64,000 nt of DNA from Vibrio rumoiensis 1S-45 (GCF_000286955.2 NZ_AJYK02000057.1:17165-81164), one strand, 5' to 3'. Counted from the first letter of the stretch, positions 1-10,306 are shown. Made by a program: numbers and translations. The notes: generated by a model from the sequence alone, not told the origin.

Positions 1-2392
1 TGGTTCAAACGTACAGTTTGGTATCAACCCGAAAGATGGCCGTATGGTTATCATCGAGATGAACCCACGTGTATCGCGCTCATCTGCGCTAGCCTCAAAA
101 GCAACTGGTTTCCCTATTGCTAAAATTGCAGCAAAACTGGCAATTGGTTACACGCTTGATGAATTGATGAATGATATTACCGGTGGTGCAACTCCAGCAT
201 CATTTGAACCAACTATCGATTACGTTGTGACTAAGATCCCTCGTTTCAACTTTGAAAAATTTGCGGGCGCGAACGATCGCTTAACCACGCAAATGAAGTC
301 AGTTGGCGAAGTAATGGCGATTGGTCGTAACCAGCAAGAATCCTTGCAAAAAGCATTACGTGGCCTAGAAGTAGGACGCGATGGCTTTGATGAAATGGTG
401 GATTTAGATGCACCAGATGCACTCACTAAAATTCGCCAAGAGCTAAAAGAAGCTGGCTGTGACCGTATTTGGTACATCGCCGATGCATTCCGTGCGGGCA
501 TGTCGGTTGACGGCGTATTCAACTTAACCAATGTTGATCGTTGGTTCCTAGTTCAAATCGAAGAGCTAGTAAAACTTGAAGAAGACGTGAAAGCGGGCGG
601 TTACGCAGGTCTAAACGAAGAAGTGCTTCGCAAGATGAAGCGTAAAGGCTTTGGTGATGCGCGTTTAGCGAAACTACTAGGCGTGGCAGAAGGTGAAATT
701 CGTCGTGCTCGTGAGCAATACAACATTCACCCTGTCTACAAACGCGTTGATACCTGTGCGGCTGAATTTTCATCCGATACTGCTTACATGTATTCATCAT
801 ACGATGAAGAGTGTGAAGCAAACCCAACTGACCGCGATAAGATCATGGTATTGGGCGGTGGTCCAAACCGTATCGGTCAAGGTATCGAGTTCGATTACTG
901 CTGTGTACATGCCTCATTAGCATTACGCGAAGATGGCTACGAAACCATCATGGTGAACTGTAACCCTGAAACCGTATCAACAGATTATGATACGTCTGAC
1001 CGTTTGTACTTTGAACCAGTTACACTGGAAGATGTACTTGAAATCGTGCGTATCGAGAAGCCAAAAGGCGTTATCGTACAATACGGTGGTCAAACACCAC
1101 TGAAACTGGCGCGTGCATTAGAAGCTGCTGGTGTGCCGATTATTGGTACCAGTCCAGATGCAATTGACCGTGCAGAAGACCGTGAGCGTTTCCAAACTGC
1201 AGTTGACCGCTTAGGTCTGCTACAACCACAAAATGCGACCGTAACGACAATGGAACAAGCGATCGAAAAATCTCGTGAAATTGGTTATCCGTTAGTGGTT
1301 CGTCCTTCTTATGTTCTTGGTGGTCGTGCGATGGAAATCGTATACGACGAACAAGATCTACGTCGCTACTTCAATGAAGCGGTAAGCGTATCGAATGAAT
1401 CTCCAGTGCTTCTGGATTTATTCCTTGATGATGCAGTAGAAGTGGATGTTGATGCGATTTGTGATGGTGAGCAAGTCGTCATTGGTGGCATCATGGAACA
1501 CATCGAACAAGCCGGTGTTCACTCTGGTGATTCAGCATGTTCATTACCTGCTTATACACTAAGCAAAGAAATTCAAGATGTGATGCGTGAGCAAGTTGAA
1601 AAACTGGCTTTCGAGCTGGGCGTTCGTGGTCTAATGAATACTCAATTTGCGGTAAAAGATAATAAAGTTTACCTGATTGAAGTAAACCCTCGTGCTGCAC
1701 GTACTGTTCCTTTTGTATCGAAAGCAACTGGTGCACCGCTCGCTAAAATTGCTGCCCGTGTTATGGCTGGTCAATCTTTAGCATCACAAGGCTTTACTAA
1801 AGAAATCATTCCACCGTATTACTCTGTAAAAGAAGTTGTATTACCATTTAACAAGTTCTTAGGCGTGGATCCACTGTTAGGCCCAGAAATGCGCTCAACA
1901 GGTGAAGTGATGGGTGTCGGCAAAACTTTTGCTCAAGCGTTTGCAAAAGCAGAGCTTGGTATTGGTAATGTGTACCCAGAAGGTGGACGTGCGCTGCTTT
2001 CTGTTCGTGAAGAAGATAAGAAACGTGTGGTTGAATTGGCTTCTCAGTTAATTAAACTAGGTTATCAATTGGATGCTACCCACGGTACAGCGGTTATTCT
2101 TGGCGAAGCAGGGATTAATCCTCGCTTGGTGAATAAAGTACACGAAGGTCGTCCTCATATTCTTGACCGTATTAAGAATAATGAATACACCTACATTGTA
2201 AATACAGCAGCGGGTCGTCAAGCAATTGAAGATTCAAAAGTGTTACGTCGTGGCGCACTCCAAGAAAAAGTGAATTACACCACAACACTTAATGCAGCGT
2301 TTGCAACTTGTATGGCACATTCAGAAGATAACCGCAATACGGTCACTTCTGTTCAAGAACTGCATGAACAAGTAAAAGCATCATTAGCGTAA
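1..2392 (+). CDS. carB: Carbamoyl phosphate synthetase large subunit, 3' part
   Basis: The gene enters from the left edge; its first full codon is at base 2. CarB is the large subunit of carbamoyl phosphate synthetase, which makes carbamoyl phosphate from bicarbonate, glutamine-derived ammonia and two ATP for arginine and pyrimidine synthesis. About 796 of the usual ~1075 residues are present. These cover the end of the first ATP-grasp domain ([18 protein letters not shown] just inside the window), the oligomerisation region, the whole second ATP-grasp domain ([10 protein letters not shown] near base 855, [12 protein letters not shown] near 1680) and the C-terminal MGS-like allosteric domain. 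The frame is intact to the stop. carA is expected outside the window on the left. The identification is very secure. Confidence 0.97.
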   Translation, partial: GSNVQFGINPKDGRMVIIEMNPRVSRSSALASKATGFPIAKIAAKLAIGYTLDELMNDITGGATPASFEPTIDYVVTKIPRFNFEKFAGANDRLTTQMKSVGEVMAIGRNQQESLQKALRGLEVGRDGFDEMVDLDAPDALTKIRQELKEAGCDRIWYIADAFRAGMSVDGVFNLTNVDRWFLVQIEELVKLEEDVKAGGYAGLNEEVLRKMKRKGFGDARLAKLLGVAEGEIRRAREQYNIHPVYKRVDTCAAEFSSDTAYMYSSYDEECEANPTDRDKIMVLGGGPNRIGQGIEFDYCCVHASLALREDGYETIMVNCNPETVSTDYDTSDRLYFEPVTLEDVLEIVRIEKPKGVIVQYGGQTPLKLARALEAAGVPIIGTSPDAIDRAEDRERFQTAVDRLGLLQPQNATVTTMEQAIEKSREIGYPLVVRPSYVLGGRAMEIVYDEQDLRRYFNEAVSVSNESPVLLDLFLDDAVEVDVDAICDGEQVVIGGIMEHIEQAGVHSGDSACSLPAYTLSKEIQDVMREQVEKLAFELGVRGLMNTQFAVKDNKVYLIEVNPRAARTVPFVSKATGAPLAKIAARVMAGQSLASQGFTKEIIPPYYSVKEVVLPFNKFLGVDPLLGPEMRSTGEVMGVGKTFAQAFAKAELGIGNVYPEGGRALLSVREEDKKRVVELASQLIKLGYQLDATHGTAVILGEAGINPRLVNKVHEGRPHILDRIKNNEYTYIVNTAAGRQAIEDSKVLRRGALQEKVNYTTTLNAAFATCMAHSEDNRNTVTSVQELHEQVKASLA

Positions 2393-2416
2393 AATAAAAC
2401 GTTTAATAAGTAATAA

Positions 2417-2454
2417 TAAAAACCGGTATCAAGTTGATTGATACCGGTTTTTTA
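2417..2454. terminator. Intrinsic terminator after carB
   Basis: A perfect 12-bp stem (AACCGGTATCAA at 2421-2432 pairing with 2438-2449) has a 5-nt loop and is followed by TTTT. An A-run on the left lets it work in both directions, so it can also end dacB, which converges from the minus strand. Confidence 0.9.
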
Positions 2455-2537
2455 TTGCTGCTAATTCAAAGTGGAAGCTAGGTAGTGTGAGTGTTTACTA
2501 TCGATTAGTCTTCCGTTTTCTCTTGGTGTGTAATTTT

Positions 2538-3947
2538 TTATTCTTGAGTTGCTTTGATTAGATTCTGGTAAAAACTTTGTTCAAACTGAGCCAGTGGTGG
2601 CACTAGATTGGTGTTTTTCTGTGGGTGATAGTCGGTGACATATTGAACAAACATAGTGCTTGGTTTGCCTGATTTATCTAATACGAAACCGGCCATGTTA
2701 TAAGTGGCAAAAAGAGAACCACTTTTAGCAACAATTTGCCCTTTAATGGGGGCTTTTCTCATGCTCGAGCGGTATTTTAATGTACCGGTTTCACCTGAGG
2801 TTGGCATTAATCGAATAAAGTCGAGTTTATGATCTTGGGCTTTTATGTATTTCAGTACGGAATACATTTGTTCTGGGGTGATTCGATTATTACGAGAAAG
2901 GCCGGAACCATCTTCAATAATGGCATCATCTAAATTGATTTTCGCTTTCTTCTTTAAAATTTGCTTAATGGCTTCTGCGCCATTAGTAAATGATCCTGCT
3001 TGCTTAAAATAATGCGCTCCTAACGTCTTTGAGAGGTTATTGGCATATAAATTATCAGAATCTTTTAACATATGTTCAAGCAAGCTTGGCAGTGGTTCTG
3101 AACTATGAGAGGCGATAGGTTTGCCAAAAATTGAGGGCTGCTTTGCAAGTTTGATGGTACCTGCGAGCTTTATGCCTTTTTTCTTTAAGATTTGCTGCAA
3201 AATACCAGAAGAATATAAAAAGGAATTTTGCACCGCAAAGTTAAGGGGCAAAGGTTTATCTTGTTTGACTAAACAACCTGAAAGTTGGTAATGGTTAGCA
3301 GGTGTTGTCGCTAGTTCTAATTCGCAATATTGATCTTTTTGTTGCTGGCGAGTAACTGCCTTCGCTTGAGTGCTCACAACAACGGGTTGATGAGCTGGTG
3401 CGAAGACGCGCGTGGTACCATCAGCATTGGTGTAAATCGATGCCATCACACAATTGCCGTCTAAAGTGATGGCGCTAGAAGGGGTGCTATAACAAACCCC
3501 GAGAATATCCCATGGCCAACCTACACCTTTTTCGTAACCGGTAAAGGCATTCTGATCGATGATTAAATCACCTTTAATAAGCTTGTTATTCGCTTTATCG
3601 AGTAAGTTTTCGATATCGGACGAGGTTAAGCTAGGATCGCCACTAAAGCGTAATATAAGGTTGTTACCGTCTTTTTCTAATTGAGTTTGATAGCGAAAGC
3701 TATCCCCTAATTCTAGCTTTGCAGCAAGGGCAGTGATCAGCTTAAGCGTACTTGCTGGTGGAAACATCATGTCTTTATTTTGATAAAGAAGCGTTGAGCT
3801 TGGAGATTTGGCAATTAATCCCACACGTGTACCAGAAGGTAAAATATCATTACTGGGAAAATGTGGTTTAATTGGGGCTGCAAGGCTGGAAGATACAGTA
3901 AGAAAAAAAGAGTAGGTTAAGCCAGTAGCAATGAGCAGCAAGCGCAT
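2538..3947 (-). CDS. dacB: D-alanyl-D-alanine carboxypeptidase/endopeptidase (PBP4)
   Basis: This is a periplasmic class C low-molecular-weight penicillin-binding protein that trims and hydrolyses peptidoglycan cross-links. The chosen start gives 469 aa, the usual size for DacB. Residues 1-24 are a signal peptide (MRLLLIATGLTYSFF...LAA). The three active-site motifs are present: STLK at residues 66-69 with the acylated Ser66, SRN in DGSGLSRNN, and KSG in AKSGSLFATYN near the C-terminus. A start 26 codons upstream is open, but it would lie across the ompU terminator hairpin and hide the signal peptide, so I reject it. The gene sits directly downstream of ompU on the same strand, as in V. cholerae, and is separated from it by that terminator. 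Confidence 0.95.
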   Translation of the reverse strand: MRLLLIATGLTYSFFLTVSSSLAAPIKPHFPSNDILPSGTRVGLIAKSPSSTLLYQNKDMMFPPASTLKLITALAAKLELGDSFRYQTQLEKDGNNLILRFSGDPSLTSSDIENLLDKANNKLIKGDLIIDQNAFTGYEKGVGWPWDILGVCYSTPSSAITLDGNCVMASIYTNADGTTRVFAPAHQPVVVSTQAKAVTRQQQKDQYCELELATTPANHYQLSGCLVKQDKPLPLNFAVQNSFLYSSGILQQILKKKGIKLAGTIKLAKQPSIFGKPIASHSSEPLPSLLEHMLKDSDNLYANNLSKTLGAHYFKQAGSFTNGAEAIKQILKKKAKINLDDAIIEDGSGLSRNNRITPEQMYSVLKYIKAQDHKLDFIRLMPTSGETGTLKYRSSMRKAPIKGQIVAKSGSLFATYNMAGFVLDKSGKPSTMFVQYVTDYHPQKNTNLVPPLAQFEQSFYQNLIKATQE

Positions 3948-3987
3948 GAGTTCATTCCATGAAAAGAAATTAGAGGGTGAGTATAAA

Positions 3988-4022
3988 CAAAAACGCCTAC
4001 TTAAATAAGTAGGCGTTTTAAA
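3988..4022 (-). terminator. Terminator after ompU
   Basis: A near-perfect palindrome (AAAACGCCTACTTA at 3990-4003 pairing with 4006-4019) is followed, on the minus strand, by a T-rich tail TTTTTGTTT. It lies between ompU and dacB and would separate their transcripts. Confidence 0.85.
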
Positions 4023-4052
4023 CATTTATACTAATTTAACGAGATGGTTAGA

Positions 4053-5096
4053 TTAGAATGCGTAACGGAAACCAACTTGGAATTCATCTTCAGTTTGAGC
4101 TTTATCAGCAGCATCATTTTCTGAAAGAAGGTTAAATGCGTAGGCACCATAAACAGTAGCATTACCGAAATAACGAGCATATTCAAGTGCAACGTTGTTA
4201 ACATTGTACTCATTGAAAGACGTTTCGTCAGCATTGTAGTAGTTGTACGTCATGTTTACGTTGTTGTCACCAAAGGTGTAACCTGCGTAAGCATCGGCAG
4301 CATCGAAATCTGATTCATCGGCAGAAGAACGAGCAATTTTACCGCCTTCGTATGTTGCTGCTAATAAGATACCATTGTTAGTATAACGAACTGCTGCAGT
4401 GTAAGTGTTGTTATCGCCAGTACTGTCAGCATCAGAGCCAGAGTCATTTGCATCCGTTTGAGCATAACCTAAACCAACTTCTAAAGTCTCAGTCAGTTTG
4501 TATGCACCGATAACGCCAAAACCGTCTGCGTTTTGAGTTAATGCGCTGCCATCTGAATCCGAATCACCTTGTACACTTGCTTGGATAGTCAGTTTTTCAG
4601 TGTTGAAAGCGTAGCGTAAAACGTTGTTTGCACGGTCAGAGGTTGCTACGTTATTTTCATTGATGTAGCCACTGAATACTTCAGCCATATCGGTGAAGTT
4701 AGTCAGGTATGTAAAGGCGTTATCTTGATGACCGTAAGTTAAGCCACCGTATGTTTTAGAGTTCACACCAGCGTATAGGTAACGAGTGTTAAATAATGCG
4801 TCGTCAGAATTAGTTGCATCTGACTGATCTTCTGTAATTTCAAACTCAGTAAAACCGATGAAAGAGATATCATCATTTAGCTTTTGCTCACCGCCAATGT
4901 TTAGGCGAACACGAGAAGCGTCTTTGTATTGGTTATCATCAGCATCAGTTTTGTTTGCATCAGAAAAGTTAGCACGAACTTCAACACGACCACCCATGTT
5001 TAGGGTAGAAGTGTCGTCTTGATAGATAGTTGCTGCTGATGCTGCGGTTGAAACTGAAGCAGCGGCCACTGCAAGAGCAAGTAATTTTTTATTCAT
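4053..5096 (-). CDS. ompU: OmpU-like general porin
   Basis: This is a 347-aa trimeric beta-barrel porin of the Gram-negative porin family, located in the outer membrane. It has a classical signal peptide (MKK-type start MNKKLLALAVAAASVSTAASA, cleaved before ATIYQ), a mature N-terminus with the porin-typical LNMGGRVEVRA, many alternating beta-strand segments, acidic D/N-rich loops, and a C-terminal phenylalanine (GFRYAF) as required for BAM-dependent insertion. Its position between dacB and greA is the same as ompU in V. cholerae, which supports the symbol. A Shine-Dalgarno AGGA lies 9 nt before the ATG. In Vibrio this gene is controlled by ToxR; the upstream AT-rich region is compatible with that, but no specific ToxR site is claimed. 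Confidence 0.88.
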   Translation of the reverse strand: MNKKLLALAVAAASVSTAASAATIYQDDTSTLNMGGRVEVRANFSDANKTDADDNQYKDASRVRLNIGGEQKLNDDISFIGFTEFEITEDQSDATNSDDALFNTRYLYAGVNSKTYGGLTYGHQDNAFTYLTNFTDMAEVFSGYINENNVATSDRANNVLRYAFNTEKLTIQASVQGDSDSDGSALTQNADGFGVIGAYKLTETLEVGLGYAQTDANDSGSDADSTGDNNTYTAAVRYTNNGILLAATYEGGKIARSSADESDFDAADAYAGYTFGDNNVNMTYNYYNADETSFNEYNVNNVALEYARYFGNATVYGAYAFNLLSENDAADKAQTEDEFQVGFRYAF

Positions 5097-5643
5097 TGTA
5101 TTAATCCTAACTGATTAGCTTTTCCATTAATGAAGGAACGGTTTTACCATTCTTTGTATGGTTATGCATAAGCTTGCATACCATTCACTATAATTTAGCC
5201 AAAATACAGAAGCTTGCATATAGTTTGTCTGCTAAACGTTGTACTCCGAAAGTTCCCTTTCTCGATAGTGAAATGATATAAAAATAACTAAAATCGTGAC
5301 TTTTGTTTACTTTGAGATTGGATTTGTTTTGTTTTTATTGTTTTGTATCAGTGGTTTGGGTGGGTATTTCGCTTTTTTCATTAGTGCTCTGTTTTTTTAT
5401 TTTTTTATGTTTTTATTCGTGTAATTCATCGGTTAAATAATTTTTATTTTTTTAAGTACTCGCTAAAAAGATAAACAATTTCAACAAAGCGTGACGAGAA
5501 TCCAACTTTTAAGGTGACTGAATTCAGAACTTTATTTACACTGTGACCACAAGTTATTTCAACGTAACCTACTCAGCCTTTGTTGAGTGGGTATTTATTG
5601 TCCAAAGTCCGCTCTTATTGAGTAGGGTTGGAGTGAGGTTTAA
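5097..5643. promoter_or_regulatory. Divergent AT-rich regulatory region between ompU and greA
   Basis: This 547-bp stretch has no gene. Next to ompU it holds an 11-bp direct repeat AAGCTTGCATA at 5170-5180 and 5210-5220, exactly 40 bp apart. A possible ompU -10 element (TATAGT on the minus strand, 5187-5192) would put one copy in the -35 region and the other at the start of the transcript. Bases 5281-5470 are rich in T-tracts on the plus strand (A-tracts in the ompU direction), typical of H-NS/ToxR-responsive promoters. The greA side carries the structured leader listed separately. No clear -35/-10 pair for greA was found. Confidence 0.5.
5568..5626 (+). promoter_or_regulatory. Candidate two-state structured leader of greA
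   Basis: CCTACTCA at 5568-5575 can pair with TGAGTGGG at 5584-5591 (8 bp with one G-U, 8-nt loop, then TATTTATT). It can also pair perfectly with TGAGTAGG at 5619-5626, which lies just before the greA ribosome-binding region (GGAGTGAGG, 5630-5638). The two pairings exclude each other. E. coli greA is also preceded by an attenuating leader, so a similar role is plausible but is inference. Confidence 0.4.
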
Positions 5644-6117
5644 ATGGATAAAGTTCCAATGACAATTCGTGGTGAGCAAGAACTACGAACAGAATTAGAA
5701 GTGTTATTAAAGCGACGTCCGCTGATTTCTCAAGCAATTGCAGAAGCACGTGAGCTTGGTGATTTAAAAGAAAATGCGGAATACCATGCAGCTCGTGAAG
5801 AGCAAGGTATTTGTGAGGCACAAATTCGAGATATCGAATATAAATTATCTGTTGCACAGGTAATTGATGTTTCGAAAATGGATAACACTGGTAAGGTTAT
5901 TTTTGGTACAACAGTAACGCTTTTAGATATTGATACCGATAAAGAAGTTACTTATCAAATTGTTGGTGATGATGAAGCAAATATCAAATCAGGAAAAATT
6001 TCAGTGAGCTCACCTATTGCTCGTGGGCTTATTGGGAAATTTGACGGTGATGAAGTTGTTATCTCGACACCTGGTGGCGAAAAAGACTTCGAAATTATTA
6101 AAGTTGATTACATTTAA
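5644..6117 (+). CDS. greA: Transcription elongation factor GreA
   Basis: GreA rescues backtracked RNA polymerase by stimulating cleavage of the nascent RNA. The 157-aa protein has the N-terminal coiled-coil finger with the tip motif [17 protein letters not shown]; Asp40 and Glu43 match the catalytic acidic pair D41/E44 of E. coli GreA, which is one residue longer. The C-terminal FKBP-like domain carries [10 protein letters not shown] and ends [25 protein letters not shown] Shine-Dalgarno precedes the ATG. It is convergent with yhbY and separated from it by a bidirectional terminator. The long structured leader suggests post-transcriptional control. Confidence 0.97.
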   Translation: MDKVPMTIRGEQELRTELEVLLKRRPLISQAIAEARELGDLKENAEYHAAREEQGICEAQIRDIEYKLSVAQVIDVSKMDNTGKVIFGTTVTLLDIDTDKEVTYQIVGDDEANIKSGKISVSSPIARGLIGKFDGDEVVISTPGGEKDFEIIKVDYI

Positions 6118-6148
6118 TTGTGTAAACATCTGTTAATCAAATAAAAAT

Positions 6149-6178
6149 GAAAAGGCCGCAAATCAAGCGGCCTTTTTC
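6149..6178. terminator. Bidirectional terminator between greA and yhbY
   Basis: AAAGGCCGC at 6151-6159 pairs perfectly with GCGGCCTTT at 6167-6175 across a 7-nt loop. The plus strand continues with T residues and the minus strand also has a T-rich tail, so it serves both converging genes. Confidence 0.92.
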
Positions 6179-6199
6179 TATTATTGGTAAATAAAAGAA

Positions 6200-6496
6200 T
6201 TATTTACGAGGGATTTCGATTTTACGTTGTTCGCTTTGGCGGTATAAAACAAGCACCTTACCAATGGTTTGTACTTTTTCTGCTTTCGTTTCACGAACAA
6301 TCGCGTCTATAATCAATTGCTTAGTTTCTCTGTCTTCAGAGGCAACTTTGATTTTAATCAGTTCATGGTGGTCGAGGGCAAGCTCAATTTCTGCAAGAAC
6401 GGCTTCGGTTAATCCATTTGCGCCCATTAGCACTACAGGTTTTAAACTGTGAGCTAGTCCTTTTAAGTGCTGCTTTTGTTTGGTGCTTAGGTTCAT
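6200..6496 (-). CDS. yhbY: Ribosome-associated RNA-binding protein YhbY
   Basis: This 98-aa CRM-domain protein is thought to assist 50S subunit assembly. It shows the family start MNLSTKQKQHLKGLAHSLKP, the central GANGLTEAVLAEIELALDHHELIKIKV and a C-terminal IGKVLVLYRQS. Its length matches E. coli YhbY (about 97 aa). It is divergent from rlmE, the usual arrangement in gammaproteobacteria, which fits a shared role in large-subunit maturation. Confidence 0.95.
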   Translation of the reverse strand: MNLSTKQKQHLKGLAHSLKPVVLMGANGLTEAVLAEIELALDHHELIKIKVASEDRETKQLIIDAIVRETKAEKVQTIGKVLVLYRQSEQRKIEIPRK

Positions 6497-6540
6497 TATG
6501 CGGCCATTATTTTATATTATTAGGGTTGAAAACATCTATT

Positions 6541-6570
6541 TTAACGCCATCTATAGTGGAAGACTATAAT
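6541..6570 (+). promoter_or_regulatory. Putative sigma-70 promoter for rlmE-ftsH
   Basis: TTAACG (6541-6546) and TATAAT (6565-6570) are separated by 18 bp, about 76 bp upstream of rlmE. The -10 is perfect and the -35 matches 4 of 6 positions. Confidence 0.55.
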
Positions 6571-6646
6571 TTCCGTAATAGTTTCTGTTAGAACTTCTGC
6601 ATTTGTGCCTAATAACAGGGGCGTAAATACAATCATTAGGTATTAA

Positions 6647-7276
6647 ATGAGTAAGAAAAAACATTCGGCCAGTTCTGGTCGTTGGCTGCAAGAGCACTTT
6701 GATGATAAGTACGTAGCCGAGGCTCAAAAGAAGGGTTACCGTTCTAGAGCTATTTTTAAAATTGAAGAAATTCAAGATAAAGATAAATTATTGAAACCAG
6801 GGATGACGGTTGTCGACTTAGGTGCCGCCCCTGGTGGTTGGTCTCAATATGCAGCTGGAATTGTGGGTGACAATGGCCAAGTAATAGCTTGTGACATTTT
6901 ATCTATGGATTCGATTGCTGGCGTAAGCTTTCTTCAAGGGGATTTCCGTGAAGAAACGGTTTTAGAAGCCTTACTAGAACGCATACAACCTGATATGGTA
7001 GATGTAGTGATGTCTGATATGGCTCCTAATATGAGTGGAAACCTTGCTGTAGATCAGCCTAGAGGGATGTATTTAGTTGAATTGGCATTGGATATGTGTC
7101 GACAAGTTCTAGCTCCTAATGGTAGTTTTGTGGTTAAAGTGTTTCAAGGCGAAGGTTTTGATCAGTACGTTAAAGATGTACGGGATATGTTCAAAGCAGT
7201 CAAAATTCGTAAACCAGACTCTTCACGCGCACGTTCACGTGAGGTTTATATCGTAGCTACAGGTTATAAACTGTAG
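6647..7276 (+). CDS. rlmE: 23S rRNA (U2552) 2'-O-methyltransferase RlmE
   Basis: RlmE (FtsJ/RrmJ) methylates the ribose of U2552 in the 23S A-loop using S-adenosylmethionine, a late step in 50S maturation. The 209-aa protein has the SAM-binding motif [13 protein letters not shown] at about 55-67. The catalytic K-D-K-E tetrad is complete: Lys38, Asp124, Lys164 and Glu199, the same numbering as in E. coli. It is 42 nt upstream of ftsH and probably co-transcribed with it, as in E. coli, where both are heat-shock genes. I did not find a convincing sigma-32 promoter. Confidence 0.97.
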   Translation: MSKKKHSASSGRWLQEHFDDKYVAEAQKKGYRSRAIFKIEEIQDKDKLLKPGMTVVDLGAAPGGWSQYAAGIVGDNGQVIACDILSMDSIAGVSFLQGDFREETVLEALLERIQPDMVDVVMSDMAPNMSGNLAVDQPRGMYLVELALDMCRQVLAPNGSFVVKVFQGEGFDQYVKDVRDMFKAVKIRKPDSSRARSREVYIVATGYKL

Positions 7277-7318
7277 TAATCTACTTTTAATTATAATAGT
7301 GACCGAGAGGCTGACACC

Positions 7319-9292
7319 TTGAGTGACATGGCAAAAAATTTAATTTTGTGGCTAGTAATCGCCGTAGTTTTGATGTCAGTTTTCCAGAGCTTTGGGCCTG
7401 GGGACAGTAGCGGAAAAGCAATAGATTACACATCCTTTGTAAAAGACGTTGGTCAAGGCCAAGTTCGTGAGGCAAAGTTCAAGGATAGAGAAATTACCTT
7501 TGTTCGTTCTGATAATTCTCGCAATGTAACTTACATGCCAGTTTACGACAGTAAGCTTCTCGACGATCTTATTAACCAAAATGTGAAAGTGACAGGGACA
7601 CCACCTGAGCAACAAAGTTTGCTAAGCACCATTTTCATTTCTTGGTTCCCAATGATTTTACTCATCGGGGTTTGGATTTTCTTCATGCGTCAAATGCAAG
7701 GTGGCGGTGGCGGTAAAGGCGCTATGTCATTTGGTAAAAGCAAAGCTCGCATGATGGGTGAAGACCAAATCAAAACAACCTTTGCTGATGTGGCCGGTTG
7801 TGATGAAGCGAAAGAAGACGTGAAAGAACTGGTTGATTACTTACGAGATCCAAGCCGATTCCAAAAGCTTGGTGGTAAAATACCAACGGGTGTTTTATTG
7901 GTTGGTCCTCCGGGCACAGGTAAAACCTTACTAGCTAAAGCGATTGCTGGTGAAGCGAAAGTACCGTTCTTTAGTATTTCAGGCTCTGACTTCGTAGAAA
8001 TGTTTGTTGGTGTTGGTGCATCTCGTGTGCGTGACATGTTTGAACAAGCGAAAAAAGCCTCGCCTTGCATTATCTTTATCGATGAGATTGATGCAGTAGG
8101 CCGTCAACGTGGTGCTGGTGTTGGTGGTGGACACGATGAACGTGAACAAACGCTAAATCAAATGCTAGTTGAAATGGATGGTTTCGAAGGTAATGAAGGT
8201 ATCATTGTTATTGCGGCAACGAACCGTCCTGACGTGCTTGACCCAGCATTACTTCGTCCAGGTCGTTTTGACCGCCAAGTGGTTGTTGGCTTACCAGATG
8301 TCCGTGGTCGTGAACAAATTTTGAAAGTACACATGCGCAAAGTGCCTTTAGCTGAAAATGTTGAACCATCTTTGATTGCTCGTGGTACTCCAGGATTCTC
8401 TGGTGCAGATCTTGCTAACTTAGTTAACGAAGCGGCTCTATTTGCTGCTCGTGGTAACAAGCGTAATGTTTCAATGGTTGAGTTTGAATTAGCCAAAGAC
8501 AAGATTATGATGGGTGCAGAGCGCCGCTCTATGGTATTAACGGAAGATACGAAAGCATCAACCGCTTACCATGAAGCAGGTCATGCGATTGTTGGTCGCT
8601 TAGTTCCTGAGCACGATCCTGTTTATAAAGTGTCGATCATTCCTCGCGGCCGTGCATTGGGTGTTACCATGTATTTACCTGAGCAAGATCGTGTGAGTAT
8701 GAATCGTCAACACCTTGAGTCTATGATTTCGAGTTTGTACGGTGGCCGTTTAGCTGAAGAGCTTATTTATGGCGTAGATAAAGTATCAACTGGTGCATCA
8801 AATGATATCGAACGTGCTACAGATATTGCACGCAAGATGGTGACTCAATGGGGCTTCTCTGAAAAACTTGGCCCACTTCTGTACGCAGAAGAAGAAGGCG
8901 AAGTGTTCATGGGGCGTGGTATGTCTCAAGCGAAGCATATGTCGGATGAAACGGCTCGCCTTATCGACCAAGAAGTTCGCATTATCATTGATCGTAACTA
9001 CGCTCGAGCGAAGCAAATTCTGGAAGACAATATGGATATCATGCACTCAATGAAAGATGCATTGATGAAATATGAAACCATTGATGCTGGTCAGATCGAA
9101 GACTTGATGAATCGCAGTGATACGATTCGTGCGCCACAAGGTTGGACGGATGATGCGACCAGTAAAGCGGATGAAACTGTTGCTAAAGCTGAAGCATCGG
9201 AACCTGAGATCAAAGCCGACACTCAGTCTGAAACAACGTCAGATCAAGAACAAACAGCGGATGATAAAGAAACTAAAAATAAAGATTCTTAA
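7319..9292 (+). CDS. ftsH: ATP-dependent zinc metalloprotease FtsH
   Basis: FtsH is a hexameric inner-membrane AAA+ protease that degrades membrane proteins and regulators such as LpxC and sigma-32 in relatives. The 657-aa protein has transmembrane segments near residues 8-25 and 103-123 flanking a periplasmic domain, Walker A GPPGTGKT at 196-203, Walker [10 protein letters not shown], the arginine-finger region [20 protein letters not shown], and the zinc motif HEAGH at 418-422. The start is TTG at 7319: AGAGG (7306-7310) lies 8 nt upstream, whereas the in-frame ATG at 7328 would be 17 nt away. The D/E/K/T-rich tail is typical of Vibrio FtsH. Confidence 0.97.
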   Translation: MSDMAKNLILWLVIAVVLMSVFQSFGPGDSSGKAIDYTSFVKDVGQGQVREAKFKDREITFVRSDNSRNVTYMPVYDSKLLDDLINQNVKVTGTPPEQQSLLSTIFISWFPMILLIGVWIFFMRQMQGGGGGKGAMSFGKSKARMMGEDQIKTTFADVAGCDEAKEDVKELVDYLRDPSRFQKLGGKIPTGVLLVGPPGTGKTLLAKAIAGEAKVPFFSISGSDFVEMFVGVGASRVRDMFEQAKKASPCIIFIDEIDAVGRQRGAGVGGGHDEREQTLNQMLVEMDGFEGNEGIIVIAATNRPDVLDPALLRPGRFDRQVVVGLPDVRGREQILKVHMRKVPLAENVEPSLIARGTPGFSGADLANLVNEAALFAARGNKRNVSMVEFELAKDKIMMGAERRSMVLTEDTKASTAYHEAGHAIVGRLVPEHDPVYKVSIIPRGRALGVTMYLPEQDRVSMNRQHLESMISSLYGGRLAEELIYGVDKVSTGASNDIERATDIARKMVTQWGFSEKLGPLLYAEEEGEVFMGRGMSQAKHMSDETARLIDQEVRIIIDRNYARAKQILEDNMDIMHSMKDALMKYETIDAGQIEDLMNRSDTIRAPQGWTDDATSKADETVAKAEASEPEIKADTQSETTSDQEQTADDKETKNKDS

Positions 9293-9311
9293 TCCTGTGT
9301 AAGTAATACTA

Positions 9312-9337
9312 AGCCCTGATTCTGTCAGGGCTTTTTC
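9312..9337 (+). terminator. Terminator after ftsH
   Basis: AGCCCTGA at 9312-9319 pairs perfectly with TCAGGGCT at 9325-9332 across a 5-nt loop and is followed by a T-run. It separates ftsH from folP. Confidence 0.9.
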
Positions 9338-9400
9338 TATTCTGAAGACAAGGGTTTCTGACATACCCAATTCCACACCTTATTGATGAGATGATTCAAT

Positions 9401-10234
9401 ATGTTTTTGAACGCAAATGGTAAAACCCTCGATCTTACTGAGCCTAAAATTATGGGCATCTTGAATATGACGCCAGATTCATTTTCTGACGGTGGCAAAT
9501 TTAATCACTTAGATAAAGCAATGAAACAGGTAGAGTCTATGATTCTAGCTGGTGCGACGATCATTGATGTTGGTGGAGAGTCTACTCGTCCTGGTGCCCA
9601 AGAAGTATCCGTTGAAGATGAGTTAAATAGAGTGATTCCTTTAGTTCGAGGCATTAAAGAAAATTTTGATGTGTGGATTTCACTGGATACCAGTAAAGCG
9701 GATGTCATGAGTGAAGGGATTACTCATGGAGTTGATCTGATTAATGATATTCGAGCATTAAGAGAGCCAGGAAGTTTAGAGGTTGCGGCTAAGGCAAACA
9801 TTCCTGTGTGTATTATGCATATGCAAGGTCAGCCAAGAACAATGCAGCATAATCCCGTTTATGACGATGTATTGAAAGATGTGTGTGATTTTCTTGAACA
9901 GCGAATCAAAGCATGCGAAGAAGCCGGTATAGTGAGAGAAAACATTATATTGGATCCAGGATTTGGATTTGGAAAAAGCTTAGCACACAACTATCATCTA
10001 TTAGCGAATCTAGAGCAAATTCATCAATTTGGGTTACCGATTCTTGCGGGAATGTCACGAAAATCAATGATCTCAAAATTACTCGATAAAGTGCCAGCTG
10101 AGAGTGTTGTCGGTAGTGTAATTTGTGCGACAATTGCGGCACAAAAAGGCGCTCAAATAATTCGAGTTCATGATGTGGCTGAGACTCAAGATGCTATGCG
10201 TGTACTTAACATGGTGCAAATTAATAAAAATTAA
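9401..10234 (+). CDS. folP: Dihydropteroate synthase
   Basis: FolP condenses p-aminobenzoate with dihydropterin pyrophosphate to give dihydropteroate in folate synthesis; it is the sulfonamide target. The 277-aa TIM-barrel protein has both family signatures: MGILNMTPDSFSDGG at about 18-32, with its pterin and pABA loop, and the second signature ATIIDVGGESTRPGA at about 52-66. C-terminal ILAGMSRKSMI and IRVHDVAET are also conserved. The Shine-Dalgarno is weak. glmM follows 72 nt downstream; the folP-glmM pair is conserved in E. coli. Confidence 0.96.
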   Translation: MFLNANGKTLDLTEPKIMGILNMTPDSFSDGGKFNHLDKAMKQVESMILAGATIIDVGGESTRPGAQEVSVEDELNRVIPLVRGIKENFDVWISLDTSKADVMSEGITHGVDLINDIRALREPGSLEVAAKANIPVCIMHMQGQPRTMQHNPVYDDVLKDVCDFLEQRIKACEEAGIVRENIILDPGFGFGKSLAHNYHLLANLEQIHQFGLPILAGMSRKSMISKLLDKVPAESVVGSVICATIAAQKGAQIIRVHDVAETQDAMRVLNMVQINKN

Positions 10235-10306
10235 TAATTATACTTCAGCATGTCTTCTAACCTATAAAGCATGTTAAGTATTTCACTTGCTGAAAAAGGA
10301 CAAGTT

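Noticed and set aside
3948..4025. Longer dacB start 26 codons upstream
   Set aside because: It would translate through the ompU terminator palindrome and place the signal peptide internally.
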